NCBI GenBank assembly: GCA_958295665.1
Contig: OY282559.1
Location: 250,476,764 to 250,540,763 of the forward strand
Length of the DNA: 64,000 bases
Reading direction: 5' to 3'
DNA from: Tipula vernalis
Taxonomy: Eukaryota; Arthropoda; Insecta; Diptera; Tipulidae
Positions within the stretch are counted from its first letter, which is position 1. Each line of letters starts with the position of its first letter. Below, piece by piece: positions 22,200 through 40,303 of the stretch. Both the position numbers and the translations under genes were made by a program. A model generated the notes under the pieces. The model ran no database searches. It saw only the letters and a program-made list of their open reading frames with translations, and was not told the origin of the DNA.

Positions 22200-24138
22200 T
22201 TAAATTTGGAACATGGAACGTACTCAGACTAAACCGCCCGGAGAGCATCCATCAACTCTTCGAACAATCATCTTCGTATAAGCTCGACCTCATAGCGCTG
22301 CCGGAAACAGGACTAATCGGCAATGGAATCATCGACTACAGTCACTACGGACTAACTCTCGGTCACAAAATTAACATGGATAAACATGAATTTGGCGTCG
22401 GTTTCTTGATTAGCAACCGGTGTCGTCAATTTGTGAGACGATTTATGTCGTCAATTTGTAAGACAGGCACCACCTTCCGAGCAACAACCTCTCTTGCTTC
22501 AACACGATATTAACGTCTAGATGAAACCACCACCTGCTCTATCATATGATTAAGTGCGGAACGTGATAGCGCAGTTGAAAAAATACAAGACACCCGGTGA
22601 GGATGGTATCTGCAACGAAAAGCTCAAATAAGGCGGTGATTATCTGTTCTAGCGCGTGGTTAAACTTATATTGCTAGATAAGAACAGAAGTGATCCAAGT
22701 AATATTTTGTTATTAGAGAGATAATGAGCAAAACGTGGTTTTCATGATTGTTAAAATTGAGGCTAATATATTTTTGATACAATATGTTAAATTATGGCAG
22801 TGCTCAACAGTACTTGGATTACTTTTGCGCTAACTAATATGATGCCAGTTTTTGTAAAAACGTTACTTGGATCAATTCTGTTTTTAAATAGCCATATCAA
22901 TAATTTGGCCCAGAGAAGACATCCCAGTAGAGTGCAAGACGGCTCTTATCTGCCCACTTCATAAAAAAAAAGTTCGGTTAAACTGCAACAACTATCGCGA
23001 TATACCTTTGCTAAACAGAGGCCACAAGGTTTTGGCCAACGTAGTCGCGGCAAAGTTATCATTTTATAGCGAGGGTATCTTGGCTAATTATCAATGTGGT
23101 TATTCGTTCAAGTAGATCAACTTGGACGATCATTTACGCTGAATGCAGTGCTGGAGAGTAGCTAACTGCTAATATCGGATACCTTTGCGATAACATCTGG
23201 AGTGCGGCAAGGGAATCTAATAGCTCTAACTCCCTTCAACCTATCATTGGAGTATGTCATTCGTCAGCTCAATATGGCGCAGCGCAACTGCCTGTATTAT
23301 TAACCAACCCAGCTATTAGCATACACTGACGATATTTGCATTCTGGGTCGCACCATCATCTCCCCGAAAGAGGTCTCCCTTTCATTGGAATTAACAGCCA
23401 AACAAATTGGCCTTCATTGGAAGCGAAAACTAAATACATGGTCACCGCGAGAAGGCAGTCTTCATTTCAGGAGATACACAATATGAAAAGGTGAATGAGT
23501 TCAAATACCTAGGATCACTGCGAAAAACTCCATTTCTGTGGATAATTCATCGAGGATCGCAGCAGGCTACCGAGCATTTTACGCCAATATCAAAATATTC
23601 AAGTCTCCTCATATATCGCACAAAATCAAACTGGACATCTACAAATATGGATAAGACCAGTTATCCACTTTAGTTGTAAGTCTTGAACACGGACAGCAAA
23701 AAACATCCAGAAATTTTTTTTAATTGAACGTAAGATCATCAGAATAATTGTCGGTTCCATTAAAGAGGGAGCCACGTACATAATACGAATGAATCACGAG
23801 ATCAGAAATGATCTCGATAAACTTGACATCATTGGATTTATAAAATCGCCAAGGAACGGTGCTTCGTTAGCAAAATCGGACCACTAAACAGGCCTTGAAG
23901 TCGGACACACGGCACCAACGAAAGTAGGACCTCGTAGAAGACTACCTACCCGATGGATGGACGGTGTTGAATGAGACGTTAACGTACTCGTTCACCGTGT
24001 CTGGCGTTATCTTGCGGCGGATCAAACTATTTGGAGGAACATCGTTGAAGGAATAAGTAATTTTGATTTGTCTACTAAAAATTATAAATGCTACACTACA
24101 TAATTACTTATTGTATTATGTACTAATTTCTACAACAA
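22200..24138 (+). pseudogene. RTE-like non-LTR retrotransposon relic
   Basis: The start reads as an endonuclease: FKFGTWNVLRLNRPESIHQL then LIALPETGLI near 22200-22310. About 22550-22620 gives KKYKTPGEDGICNEKLK, the region linking to reverse transcriptase. RT pieces follow: LNCNNYR and GHKVLANVVAAKLSF near 22975-23060, a GVRQGN stretch near 23200, the AYTDDICILGRT active site near 23320, and VNEFKYLGS near 23490. This order suits RTE/craniofacial-development-protein-2-like insect LINEs. All frames are riddled with stops. The AT-rich 3' end at 24058-24138 is duplicated beyond the neighbouring retroposon. A fragment of the same family lies at 43061-43340. Confidence 0.75.
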
Positions 24139-25206
24139 TTATTATTATTAGTGAAGGGTCATTTGAGCGTTCAGCCACCTCGCACTGCGACATAAAAGAT
24201 CTTTTGTACTTGAACCCTGCTTAATTACCCGTCCAGTCAATATTCAGGCTCTTAATGAACCTAATAATACAGCCGGCCGGTAAGTGATGCATATTATCTG
24301 GGCGTATTGCTCTCCCTCCTAGATGTTTACTATAGTATGTAGTTCTGCTAGAAAGACGGTAGCATTGCCACCCAAGGACATCAAGAGCTGCTCCACTCCC
24401 GCATATTGCCACCCCTGATCCGTCTTCCGTTTTGATTTTACTCTTACGAGTTGCTGCGAATGGAAAGTCGCCTATAGGTGACCCAGCTTTACTACAGGTA
24501 GGCTAAATAAAACTGGAGGGTGCCTGGTATCCAGAGTCCGCATAATTTGGACTGATTAACAGGCATATGCTGTTCCACCTTAGATTATGGTTTTTGTCAA
24601 GGATTTCTTCTTTAGCCTGTGTCAAATGGCCTCAGTTACCAGTTGTTGCCATGAGGAGGCAGCACGTACACTTGCGAATCGTGAACAGGGGGTCTATTAT
24701 GCAATTTTCGACATCGCAAATTTTCGACGTTGTCGACCAACTCGACAAGGTCGAAAATAGCTATTATGAATTATTCGACAATATCGAAAAAAAATAAAAA
24801 AAAAAATAAATTAATATTAATTTATTAATTACCTAGGCGGAAAACTGAATAACTGAAATTTTTTATCTCACGATTTATTATTGAACATGCGTATGCATTC
24901 GTCACCTCAAGAGCAGTCGCATATTGTTCGACTTTATCGAAAACAAAGTTTCATAATAGGAACATTTTCGATATGATCGCAAAAAAAGCGCATCGAATAA
25001 TTTCATAATAGCTAATTTTCGACGTTGTCGAAAAAAAGTGCGCTTCGAAAATTTCATAATAGCCCCCCAGGTTAGCCTTTACACACCCATCACGCAGCTG
25101 CTTAATACATGACCAGAACAGCTCACGTGATGCGCACCCTACTGGAAGGTTAAGGAGCTGCTAGATTAATCTACTCAACTTTCGTCCTCTCCCCCCCCCC
25201 CCCATT
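24139..25206 (-). mobile_element. (AAT)n-tailed retroposon, copy 2, with long flanking duplication
   Basis: Reverse orientation of copy 1: the tail appears as TTATTATTATT at the left and the C-rich complement of the 5' GGGGGGG at the right. An 81 bp stretch (24058-24138) before the tail is repeated, with some divergence, as 25207-25284 directly after the 5' end. The interior matches copy 1 closely except for a nested MITE at 24689-25067. Confidence 0.8.
24689..25067. mobile_element. Foldback MITE with GGGGTCTATTATG ends
   Basis: Left end GGGGTCTATTATGCAATTTT and right end CATAATAGCCCCC are inverted, and the interior is full of TCGAAAATTTTCGAC-type words in both orientations. A CAG flanks both sides (24686-24688, 25068-25070), and retroposon copy 1 lacks the insert at the same site, which fixes the borders. 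Confidence 0.85.
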
Positions 25207-25386
25207 TAATTTTGATTTGTCTATTAAAAATTATAAATGCTGTACATAATTACTTTTTGCGTTATGTACTAATTTATACAACAATACATCTTATTTTGAA
25301 CTAGCTTTTGCTGGATTTTTTTACTGGATATACCTTATATAATTTAGATAAATAAAATATTCCTACTTTTAGTAGACATATTATTC

Positions 25387-25535
25387 ACCCTTATTATGAT
25401 TCAAGAGTCGATCGACAATCGACACGACTCTGTATTGCGTTTTCGTTTTTTCATTTGATAAATACATTTCGAAAAGGGAAAAGGCAACACAGAGTCGTGT
25501 CGATTGTCAATCGACTCGACAATCATAATAGGGGT
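25387..25535. mobile_element. Short foldback MITE with ACCC...ATTATGATT ends
   Basis: 149 bp; the left arm contains GAGTCGATCGACAATCGACA and CGACTCTG, mirrored in the right arm. The ATTATG word next to C/G-rich ends resembles the MITE at 24689-25067, so they may be related. Confidence 0.75.
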
Positions 25536-25721
25536 AATTTATTACAAAGCTAAACTTTGTATTTTGAATGCACGATAAAGCAAAATAGATTCTTCTGGCT
25601 GCACTTTAAAAATGTTTAGTGAACTGAAGTTGCCAGAAGTCAACATATCTCGATAGAATTAGAATTCTTTAACCACTTACCATTTTTATGAATACATATG
25701 TTTAAAACCAGAAAATAGCAG

Positions 25722-25796
25722 AGAAATGTCATTTTGCCAGTTGCCTCATTTTAACTTTTTTCCTCGAGTGGTGCTTTCTCTACTTTTACAATCGTC
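25722..25796 (-). repeat. Solo end of the 9.4-10.0 kb palindrome element
   Basis: Matches the outer 75 bp of the right palindrome arm (9905-9976), ending CTACTTTTACAATCGTC. This shows the palindrome is built from a dispersed repeat, not a one-off inversion. Confidence 0.75.
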
Positions 25797-26918
25797 AAAA
25801 GCAATATTTTTCCCAATTCTCAGGGAATACATAGCCAGAATAGGGCCACTGGTAAACTAATTTTAGTTTACAGTAAGAGAGGGAAGTTAAAAGGCAAAAA
25901 GTCTGATGCAATAGGACTCATCCAAACAGGCTGAATAAGATAGTTTTATTGCTTTCTCATAATTTTGAGCAGAACGTGTTAAAAATTTAACCAATTACCC
26001 AAAACAAATAAAATCAGTAATTTAGAAAGCAGATAATTTATAAATTATTTTATTAATGCATATTTTTAATATTTTTTTTTGTAATAATTTGTTTTTTTTG
26101 TTTAAGATTTTCAACTTTACAGCAATTTGAAATGTTGGTTTTCACAGTTGTGTACACATTAATATTATTATAGGTATGTTTTTTTTCTAAATTATATATC
26201 AAAATCAAAATGTTCTTAATAAATTTATTTTTATATTGATTAATCAACAAACTATATATTATATAATTTAATAATATAAAATAAAATAATAGTAACTAAA
26301 AAAAAAATATACAAAATAAAATGATTATAAATTTTATTATTTTAATTAGCACTCTTCTTTCTGTATGTTTTCTTATAAGAGATTTTTTTTTTAAATTTTA
26401 ATTTTTTATCTAATTTATAAGCAATAATTAATTTCGATATTCAAACGTGCTGGTTTTTATTTCTTTGAAGATTTGATCATGTAAAAATTATAATAGAAAT
26501 ACAAAAAACAAAATACTGGATCAATAATAGTTTTAATTTAAATTAAATTTTTTTTTAACTCAAAATGAATATTTGGTACAATAATAATTAACAATTTTAT
26601 GTTAATGAAAAGAAAACCGAAAATTTGATTAATTACTGCGGTAATAATTGTTTTTATTGGAATAAAAAATTTTTCGTAATCAAATTTAGATAGTGTATGT
26701 GTGTATTAAAAAAATCCAATCACCTGATTTCCTTTTTTCTTTGCTTTCATCTTTTTTTTGTAACATTTATATTATCAAAAAATAAATTATTTTTTATATT
26801 ATTATTTTTTTTTTTATGTAACTTAAATTAATAAAATATTTTTTTCTTGTTTTTAAACATAAGGATAAGAGAAGTTGAAGTTTTTTTAAATAAAATTATA
26901 GCAAAATTATAAATGAAT
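25797..26918. other. Extremely AT-rich stretch 3' of KLC
   Basis: Long runs of A and T with almost no G or C from about 26030 to 26900. It probably includes the KLC 3' UTR, since several AATAAA signals occur on the minus strand. No other gene or element is visible. Confidence 0.4.
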
Positions 26919-34497
<7,579 letters not shown>

Positions 34498-35086
34498 TTC
34501 GTCTCACTTGTTTAAGTAAGCTTACATCGTGTAATTATATAAATTCTAATTATTAAAATGAAAGAGGGCATTACCGTAATTTGAAGGTGTTGTAAATAAC
34601 CATTAGCTTTTTTAAATAAAACACGGAGTGCATTCCTAAAAAGTCTCTCTTTTTTGACTCACTTGTTTAAGAACACCTGTAAAATTTAGTTAATACAATA
34701 AAAAGGTGTTGGTTGTATCCGCCAAATTGACAATAAATTTGGCAGCGGTTGCACATTTGGGCATGATTCGTGCGGAGACAGATACAACGTCCCAAAACAG
34801 ATGCACGATTCTCAGATTATAGCCTCCAAAAATGATTTTTGGTTAGTATTGGGTATAAGTAAAAGTAAGTTCCGTTTTTCTAATAGATGGCATAATTGTC
34901 CTTATACATATGTATTGTGTGAATCTGGTAATATACGTTTTTGAAAAGTCTCCTCATAACCTTCAAAACGTAGTATATTCCATTTGATTAAAATATAAAC
35001 AACACAGTTTTTTATTCGATTTAAAATGCAGAGTTTTGTACCAAATAATCGCCATTTTGCTGGAAGTTTTGTTGTATTTTTTTACT

Positions 35087-35602
35087 ATGAACAAAAGCGC
35101 TGCTGAAAGTCATCGTTTACTTGTAGAAGCTTACGGTGAACATGCTTTTTTTGATAATATGTGTAGAAGATGGGTTAGGCAATTTGAAAAAGGATTATCA
35201 CAGCCTTAAAGCAAAATGTTCATTGTGATAAGGTTATGCTCTGTATTTGGTGGGATATGAAAGGCGTTTTATATTACGAGCTACTGAAATCTTCTGAAAC
35301 TATTAATGGCAAAGTCTACCAACGGAAGTTAATACGTTTGGGAGAATAGACCCAATAAACTGATTTTGCAACATGACAACGCAAAACCACATACTGCAAG
35401 AGTCGTTAAAACCTACCTAGAAGAGTAGGACTGGGAAGTTCTATACTACACGACACATTCGCCAGGCATTGCTGCGTGCTAATAATCAGCCTTTCAAGAC
35501 ATACGATTCACATCTTATGAAAGTATCAAAAATTGGCTTGACGAATGGATCGTAGAAATGGAATCCGTGAATTGCGTAAAAGATGGAGCATATTTTGAAT
35601 AA
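35087..35602 (+). pseudogene. Mariner transposase, internally deleted
   Basis: From ATG 35087 the protein reads MNKSAAESHRLLVEAYGEHA...RRWVRQFEKG, the N-terminal helix-turn-helix part of a mariner transposase. It then jumps to LILQHDNAKPHTARVVKTYL (second catalytic D) and, after stops, to SYESIKNWLDEWIVEMES, near the C-terminus. At roughly half the usual 1 kb, with several stops, it is dead. The relic at 60135-60750 belongs to a similar mariner group. Confidence 0.85.
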
Positions 35603-35714
35603 GTCTTTTTTAATTTTTTGGTTTTTTAAATGTTTGGCTTTTTTACATTTCGAACATATCCGCTCGGCTAGGTGTAAGACAAGGTTTAGCCACATTTTCG
35701 TAACCGAAAGACCA

Positions 35715-35836
35715 GGGCCTAGATTCTGATCAAGTGACAAGTGACAAATTTTTTGTGACTTTGTACTAAAATGTGTTATGATATCACATGATATCACAAA
35801 AAATTGTCATTTTTCACTTGATCAGGATCTAGGCCC
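35715..35836. mobile_element. MITE with GGGCCTAGATTCTGATCAAG ends, copy 1
   Basis: 122 bp foldback; GGGCCTAGATTCTGATCAAG at the left is mirrored by a one-base variant at the right, and the inner words (AAGTGACAA, ATATCACA) are also inverted. Copy 2 is at 37322-37471. Confidence 0.85.
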
Positions 35837-36008
35837 GACGATTGGAGGCTTCTCTAGGAATCGCCCGCCTGCTTTTGGAAGTTGTTGCCATGCTTTCATG
35901 AGTGTTTCAGATAGCTTCTGATGTTTCCGAGATAATCATGCTCAATTGAGCGACCTCTTCCAGTTTTAGAAACAATTAGGCGTATAAACTTCAGATATTT
36001 TCTACATA

Positions 36009-36913
36009 AAGGGTTTTCCAATAAGGACTTGACAACTTTGAACTTTCACTGTGAACGCACCCTTAAACCGATAACCAAACTGTCAGTGTCAAAACATTCA
36101 GTAAAGACAACATTTTCATCATGGTGAAGTACACGAATGAACAACGTTTACAAATAATTAAAATTTACTACAAAAATTCCGAGTCGGTGACTGCAACTTC
36201 AAGAGCGTTAATTCCAATTTTTGGTCGTAATTACCGTCCCAATAGACAAGCAATTAATTCATAATCTTGTGAAAAAATTTGAGTCTAAATATTCGCTGTC
36301 GGATGTTCCCGTGCCAGTGAGACAACGGGTGGGTCAAAGTGCCGAGAATGTTGCTGCCGTTCAAGCGTCCGTCGCAAACGAACCAAAACAGTCGATTCGC
36401 TGCTACAGAGACAGGTTGCAACGTTATTTCTTTGGTCAATTGCATGAGCTAGACATTAATGATATGTGGTTTCAACAAGACGGTGCGACATGCCACACAG
36501 CGGATCTAACAATCGTCTTATTGAAATCTAAATTCGATGAACGTGTTATATCCAGAAATGGTCCTTTGGTTTACCGCCTAGATCGTGTGATTTAACAACT
36601 CTAGACTTTTTTTATGGGCTAAGTTAAATCATTGGTCTCTGCCAACAAGCCGGCGTCGTTAGAGGAACTCAGAGCCAATATTGAACGAGAAATAGTGACC
36701 GTTTCCGTCGAAATATGTGGCCGAGTCATCGAAAATTGGGCTCAACGAATCGACACATGCAAACGTTCCCGTGGTGGACATATGAACGATGTCGAATTCC
36801 ATATATAAATGTTTTGATTATACTTTGACTCAATTATAAAATTTTCGAGATGTCTCAAATGGTTTGCGTTTTATTTAAAAAAAAAATTGTCAAGTCCTTA
36901 TTGGAAAACCCTT
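36009..36913 (+). mobile_element. IS630-like (Tc1/mariner superfamily) element, internally deleted
   Basis: 905 bp with inverted ends AAGGGTTTTCCAATAAGGAC and complement, flanked by TA. The readable protein opens KYTNEQRLQIIKIYYKNSE (helix-turn-helix domain) and passes through a 124-codon open frame that joins the N-terminal region to DINDMWFQQDGATCHTA, the second catalytic Asp block. A further frame gives EICGRVIENWAQRIDTC and RGGHMNDVEF, the C-terminus. About 100 central residues, including the first catalytic Asp, are missing. Similar relics lie at 52480-53960 (minus) and 56183-57165. Confidence 0.85.
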
Positions 36914-37321
36914 TATATAGTGTTTTCTTTGATTTTTGGGTGGTTATTAATAAATTTGAAAAGGGTTCCTAAACAAGTGAGACAAAAAAAAACTTTTTAG
37001 GAAGGCACTTCGTGTTTTGTAAAACAACCTAGCATAATAAACCTAACAATAATTTATAATACTTTCAAATTACTGTACGGAATATTTTTTTAATAAAGCC
37101 CTCTTTCAGTTTAATAATTAGAATTTATCTAATTACGAAGAAATAATCGGGTATTTAAAAAATTAAGTCTTTTTAGATAAGTGAGATGACATTAAACGGT
37201 GCACTTTATATAGTATTGTGTGAGTTGATGCAAATTTTATTTTATTCATCAGAACTTCTGAAAATTTGCAATGCATATAAATCCAACTCACTTATTTGGG
37301 CGGGCGTTCCAAAACCCACCT

Positions 37322-37471
37322 GGGCCTAGATTCTGATCAAGTGGCACGGCAGTTAAAATTTGTCATTGTAAATGTGATATATAGCAGTTAAAATTTGTCA
37401 GTTTAAAGCAATTACAATTTTAGTACAGTCATAAAAAAATGTCATTTGTCATTTGATCAGAATCTAGACCC
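37322..37471. mobile_element. MITE with GGGCCTAGATTCTGATCAAG ends, copy 2
   Basis: Same terminal repeats as 35715-35836 but with a different, longer interior (repeated TTAAAATTTGTCA words). Its right end abuts the next MITE with one base between. Confidence 0.85.
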
Positions 37472-37472
37472 T

Positions 37473-37613
37473 GGGCCCGTATTCTTGAAATTCATAAAAA
37501 AAAAAAAGCCGGTGTCTTTTGTATAAAACAATTTAAATTTTCGACTGAAATGACGTATTTCACCAGAAAATCAAGGGTTACTTTTTTCGGGTGACTTTCA
37601 AGAATATGGGCCC
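37473..37613. mobile_element. MITE with GGGCCCGTATTCTTGAAA ends
   Basis: 141 bp foldback, ends GGGCCCGTATTCTTGAAA and the complement of GGGCCCATATTCTTGAAA. Distantly like the ends of 1231-1482. Confidence 0.8.
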
Positions 37614-37953
37614 ACTAAACAAAGCGATTCGTTTACGATACGAAAATGATGTTTGTTGTTCATACAAAATATCGTTTACGAATCGTTTTTGCGATTCGAA
37701 ATCGATATGTTTACGAATCCAACTTCCCATGATAATTAAAATTTTTTACGTAACGTAAATAGAAAGATTTTTATGATACGTTTACGACGCTTACTTTTCA
37801 TATCGTAAACAGATCTAATTATGCGATATATTTACGTATCATATTTTTCGTGTTGGTTACGATAGTATTTATTTTGGATTAGTAAAATTAAAAAGCCAGT
37901 TTTATAATACGAATAATTTTTTTTTTTATTTATTTGGAGTATTTTTATATATA
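37614..37953. other. Stretch rich in GTTTACGA/TCGTAAAC words
   Basis: The words TTTACGAT, TCGTAAAC and ACGATTCG recur in both orientations through 37625-37830, giving weak foldback potential. No clear terminal repeats and no coding signal. Confidence 0.35.
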
Positions 37954-38123
37954 CGAGGGCGGATTGAAAATGAAGCTACCTAAGTAGGAAAACAAAATTT
38001 TTTTTTGCCAAAAACCATTTATTTCTCAACATAGTCTCCATTTAATTCGACACACTTAGTAAGACGATATTCCAACTTTTTTATACCATCTGAATAATAC
38101 GATTTCGGGAACCCCTCAAAATA
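37954..38123 (-). mobile_element. Inverted 3' end of a mariner element
   Basis: On the minus strand this reads YFEGFPKSYYSDGIKKLEYR and on to ...GDYVEK then stop, the last 34 residues of a mariner transposase, followed by the 3' terminal repeat that ends at 37954 next to a TA. This is exactly the part missing from the plus-strand mariner that starts at 38124. Confidence 0.9.
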
Positions 38124-39248
38124 CGAGGGCGGATTGAAAATGAAGCTACCTAGCGCTAGATGGCAGCACAAACACAAAAAAATTTTGTTTTTTAGAAATT
38201 GCGATCTGTCAAACGTCAGCTGTTAAAATTTCACCCAAATTCATCGATTAGTTTATTTGTTGTAGTCGTTTGAAGTAAGCAACTTTTGTGTTTCTTGAAA
38301 AATTGAAAAAAACGAATTTCGTGCAGTGATTAAACACTATTATTTGAAAGGGAAAACGGCGAAAGAGACAAAAGAAAAGCTCGATAAACATTACGGTGAG
38401 TCTGCTCCATCAGATTACATGGTAAAATATTGGATTGCTGAATTTAAACGCGGCCGAAGGAGCACTGGAACAATACCATCAACAGGAAGGCCAAAAGAGG
38501 TGGTTACTGAAGAAAATATCAAGAAAATCCTCGATATCGTTATGAATGATCGCCGAGTCAAGTTGCGTGAGATTGTTGAAATGGTAAACATATCATATGA
38601 ACGTGTGTTCAACATTTTGCATGAACATTTGCATATGAAAAAGCTATCGGCAAGATGGGTGCCGCGTTTGCTCAGTGTCGAACAAAAACGAGTTCGACAG
38701 ACCACTTCACAGCGGTGTTTGGACATGATAAAGCGTAATCCTGTTGATTTTTGGCGTCGATTAATTACTGTTGATGAAACGTGGGTCCACCACTACACAC
38801 CTGAAACCAAAAATCAATCGAAACAATGGGTGGAAGCTGGTGGAAGTGCTCCGAAGAAGGCAAAGGCAGTGAAATCGGCTGGCAAGGTTATGGCCACTAT
38901 ATTTTGGGATGCACACGGAATATTGCTCATCGATTATCTTGAAAAAGGATCCACAATCACAGGAAAGTATTATCGTGCATTATTGGATCAATTGGTTGAT
39001 GCAATCAAGGAAAAACGACCACATTTAAAGAAGAAAAAAGTGCTCTTTCTTCAAGACAACGCACCGGTTCACACAGCATTAGATACGATGCTAAAATTAC
39101 GTGAAATACAATTCGAATTGGTTGATCATCCACCTTATAGTCCAGATTTAGCTCCTAGTGACTTTTTCCTGTTTCCAAACTTGAAAAAATGGCTCGCAGG
39201 ACAAAGATTCATCTCAAACGAAGAAGTGATTATCGAAACTAACGCGTA
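38124..39248 (+). pseudogene. Mariner transposase gene, 3' truncated
   Basis: The terminal repeat CGAGGGCGGATTGAAAATGA starts at 38124 after TA. The reading frame can be followed from 38302 to 39248 without a stop: EKNEFRAVIKHYYLKGK, the helix-turn-helix domain, WVPRLL, then the catalytic D,D34D set: first D in ITVDETWVHHY, second in LQDNAPVHT, third in YSPDLAPSDFFLF. The position expected for the ATG (38302-38304) is ATT, and the frame stops being mariner at codon NAY (39247). Everything else is intact, so this is a young but dead copy. The missing 34 residues lie inverted at 37954-38123. Confidence 0.93.
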
Positions 39249-40133
39249 CTCGTACATAATATATTATGTAGTATAATGTGATAAAACAATTATTGTTAAC
39301 AAAGACAAATATGTACAAATATTCTTTGTTTTTTCTTGTCAAATTGTCTTACGGATTCGCTGGGCGATCTGTCAAAATTTCCGTAACAATACACTTTCGT
39401 TAAATTCTGTAAGGTTTTATTACGGATGCTTAAAGACTCGCTGGTCAATGCTTTCAAAATGACCGAAGAAATAAAATGACAAATTGAAGAAAATTGTCAT
39501 CGGTTTTGGTTTTCGTGACATTACAAAACAGAAGTTTTTGATGAATAATATGATCAAAAATATGATGAATAAATTAATATTTGAAAAATTTTGGAATTTT
39601 TTTTGTACATGTTTGTAGTGTTTTTTTATTCGCTCCGGATAGCTGCTATTGAGAGCCGTCATATAAAAAATGGCTCCCGATAGCGCTCCGTATAAATAGG
39701 TAGAGCCAAATATTTTTTATATGAAGTTTTTGGTAAACAGTTGAATTAAAAATGATAGTTTGATGTTAAATAAGTTTAGTTTACCAATAAATAGCGCGTC
39801 AAATACAGGACATTTTTTCTCGAATGGACACCTCTTGCTATCCCAGAATTGCTTTCACGTTTAAGGTCGCGCAAGAGCTTAAAATTTAGATTTTTCGTTT
39901 AGTTTTCGAAGCCGATGGGCCTTTTTTAAAATTCAATAAGGCCGTCTCAAAATGTCGACTACAAAAGGTTTCGTGCGTCTTCCAATTGGATACTATAGTC
40001 TAAATCACTAAAATGCATTACAACCATTTCAAAATAATTACATTGTCAATGAAAAATGACATTTATAATATTGGGTGTACAAATAAGTTTTGAGAGATTT
40101 ACAAAAGATGGCGGAACTAGTATTAAATCGCAT
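39249..40133. other. Unassigned stretch with hairpin repeat at 39615-39705
   Basis: Contains the second copy of the CTATYGAGAGCC / GGCTCCCGATAG hairpin also seen at 27595-27690. Nothing else is recognised. Confidence 0.4.
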
Positions 40134-40303
40134 CGGGCCATCTTGTAACTACATTCCCGAGCAACTAAATTAACTCAAACCTCCGCGCGTACAAAAAGGC
40201 ATATTTTTTTAAAATGGCTCAACCGATTTTCGTAAAACAACTTTTTTTTTTTGCCAGCTTAGTATTTTACCTTTACAAGGAGACCTTATCATTAAAAACT
40301 ATA

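Larger units (their letters stand above)
34498..37200. mobile_element. Foldback element with ~180 bp arms, filled with other transposons
   Basis: The left arm (34498-34685) is mirrored by 36955-37200: a TTCTAATTATTA word, AGAGGGC(T)TT, GTAATTTGAA, AAACACG(G/A)AGTGC, TTCCTAAAAAGT and CTCACTTGTTTA occur in both, inverted. The word CTCACTTGTTTAAG or its variants recurs at both outer and inner ends of each arm. Between the arms sit a mariner relic, a GGGCC-ended MITE and an IS630-like element. Confidence 0.65.

Noticed and set aside
38326..39276. Intact mariner transposase
   Set aside because: No ATG at the conserved start (ATT at 38302) and the last 34 codons are replaced by unrelated sequence.
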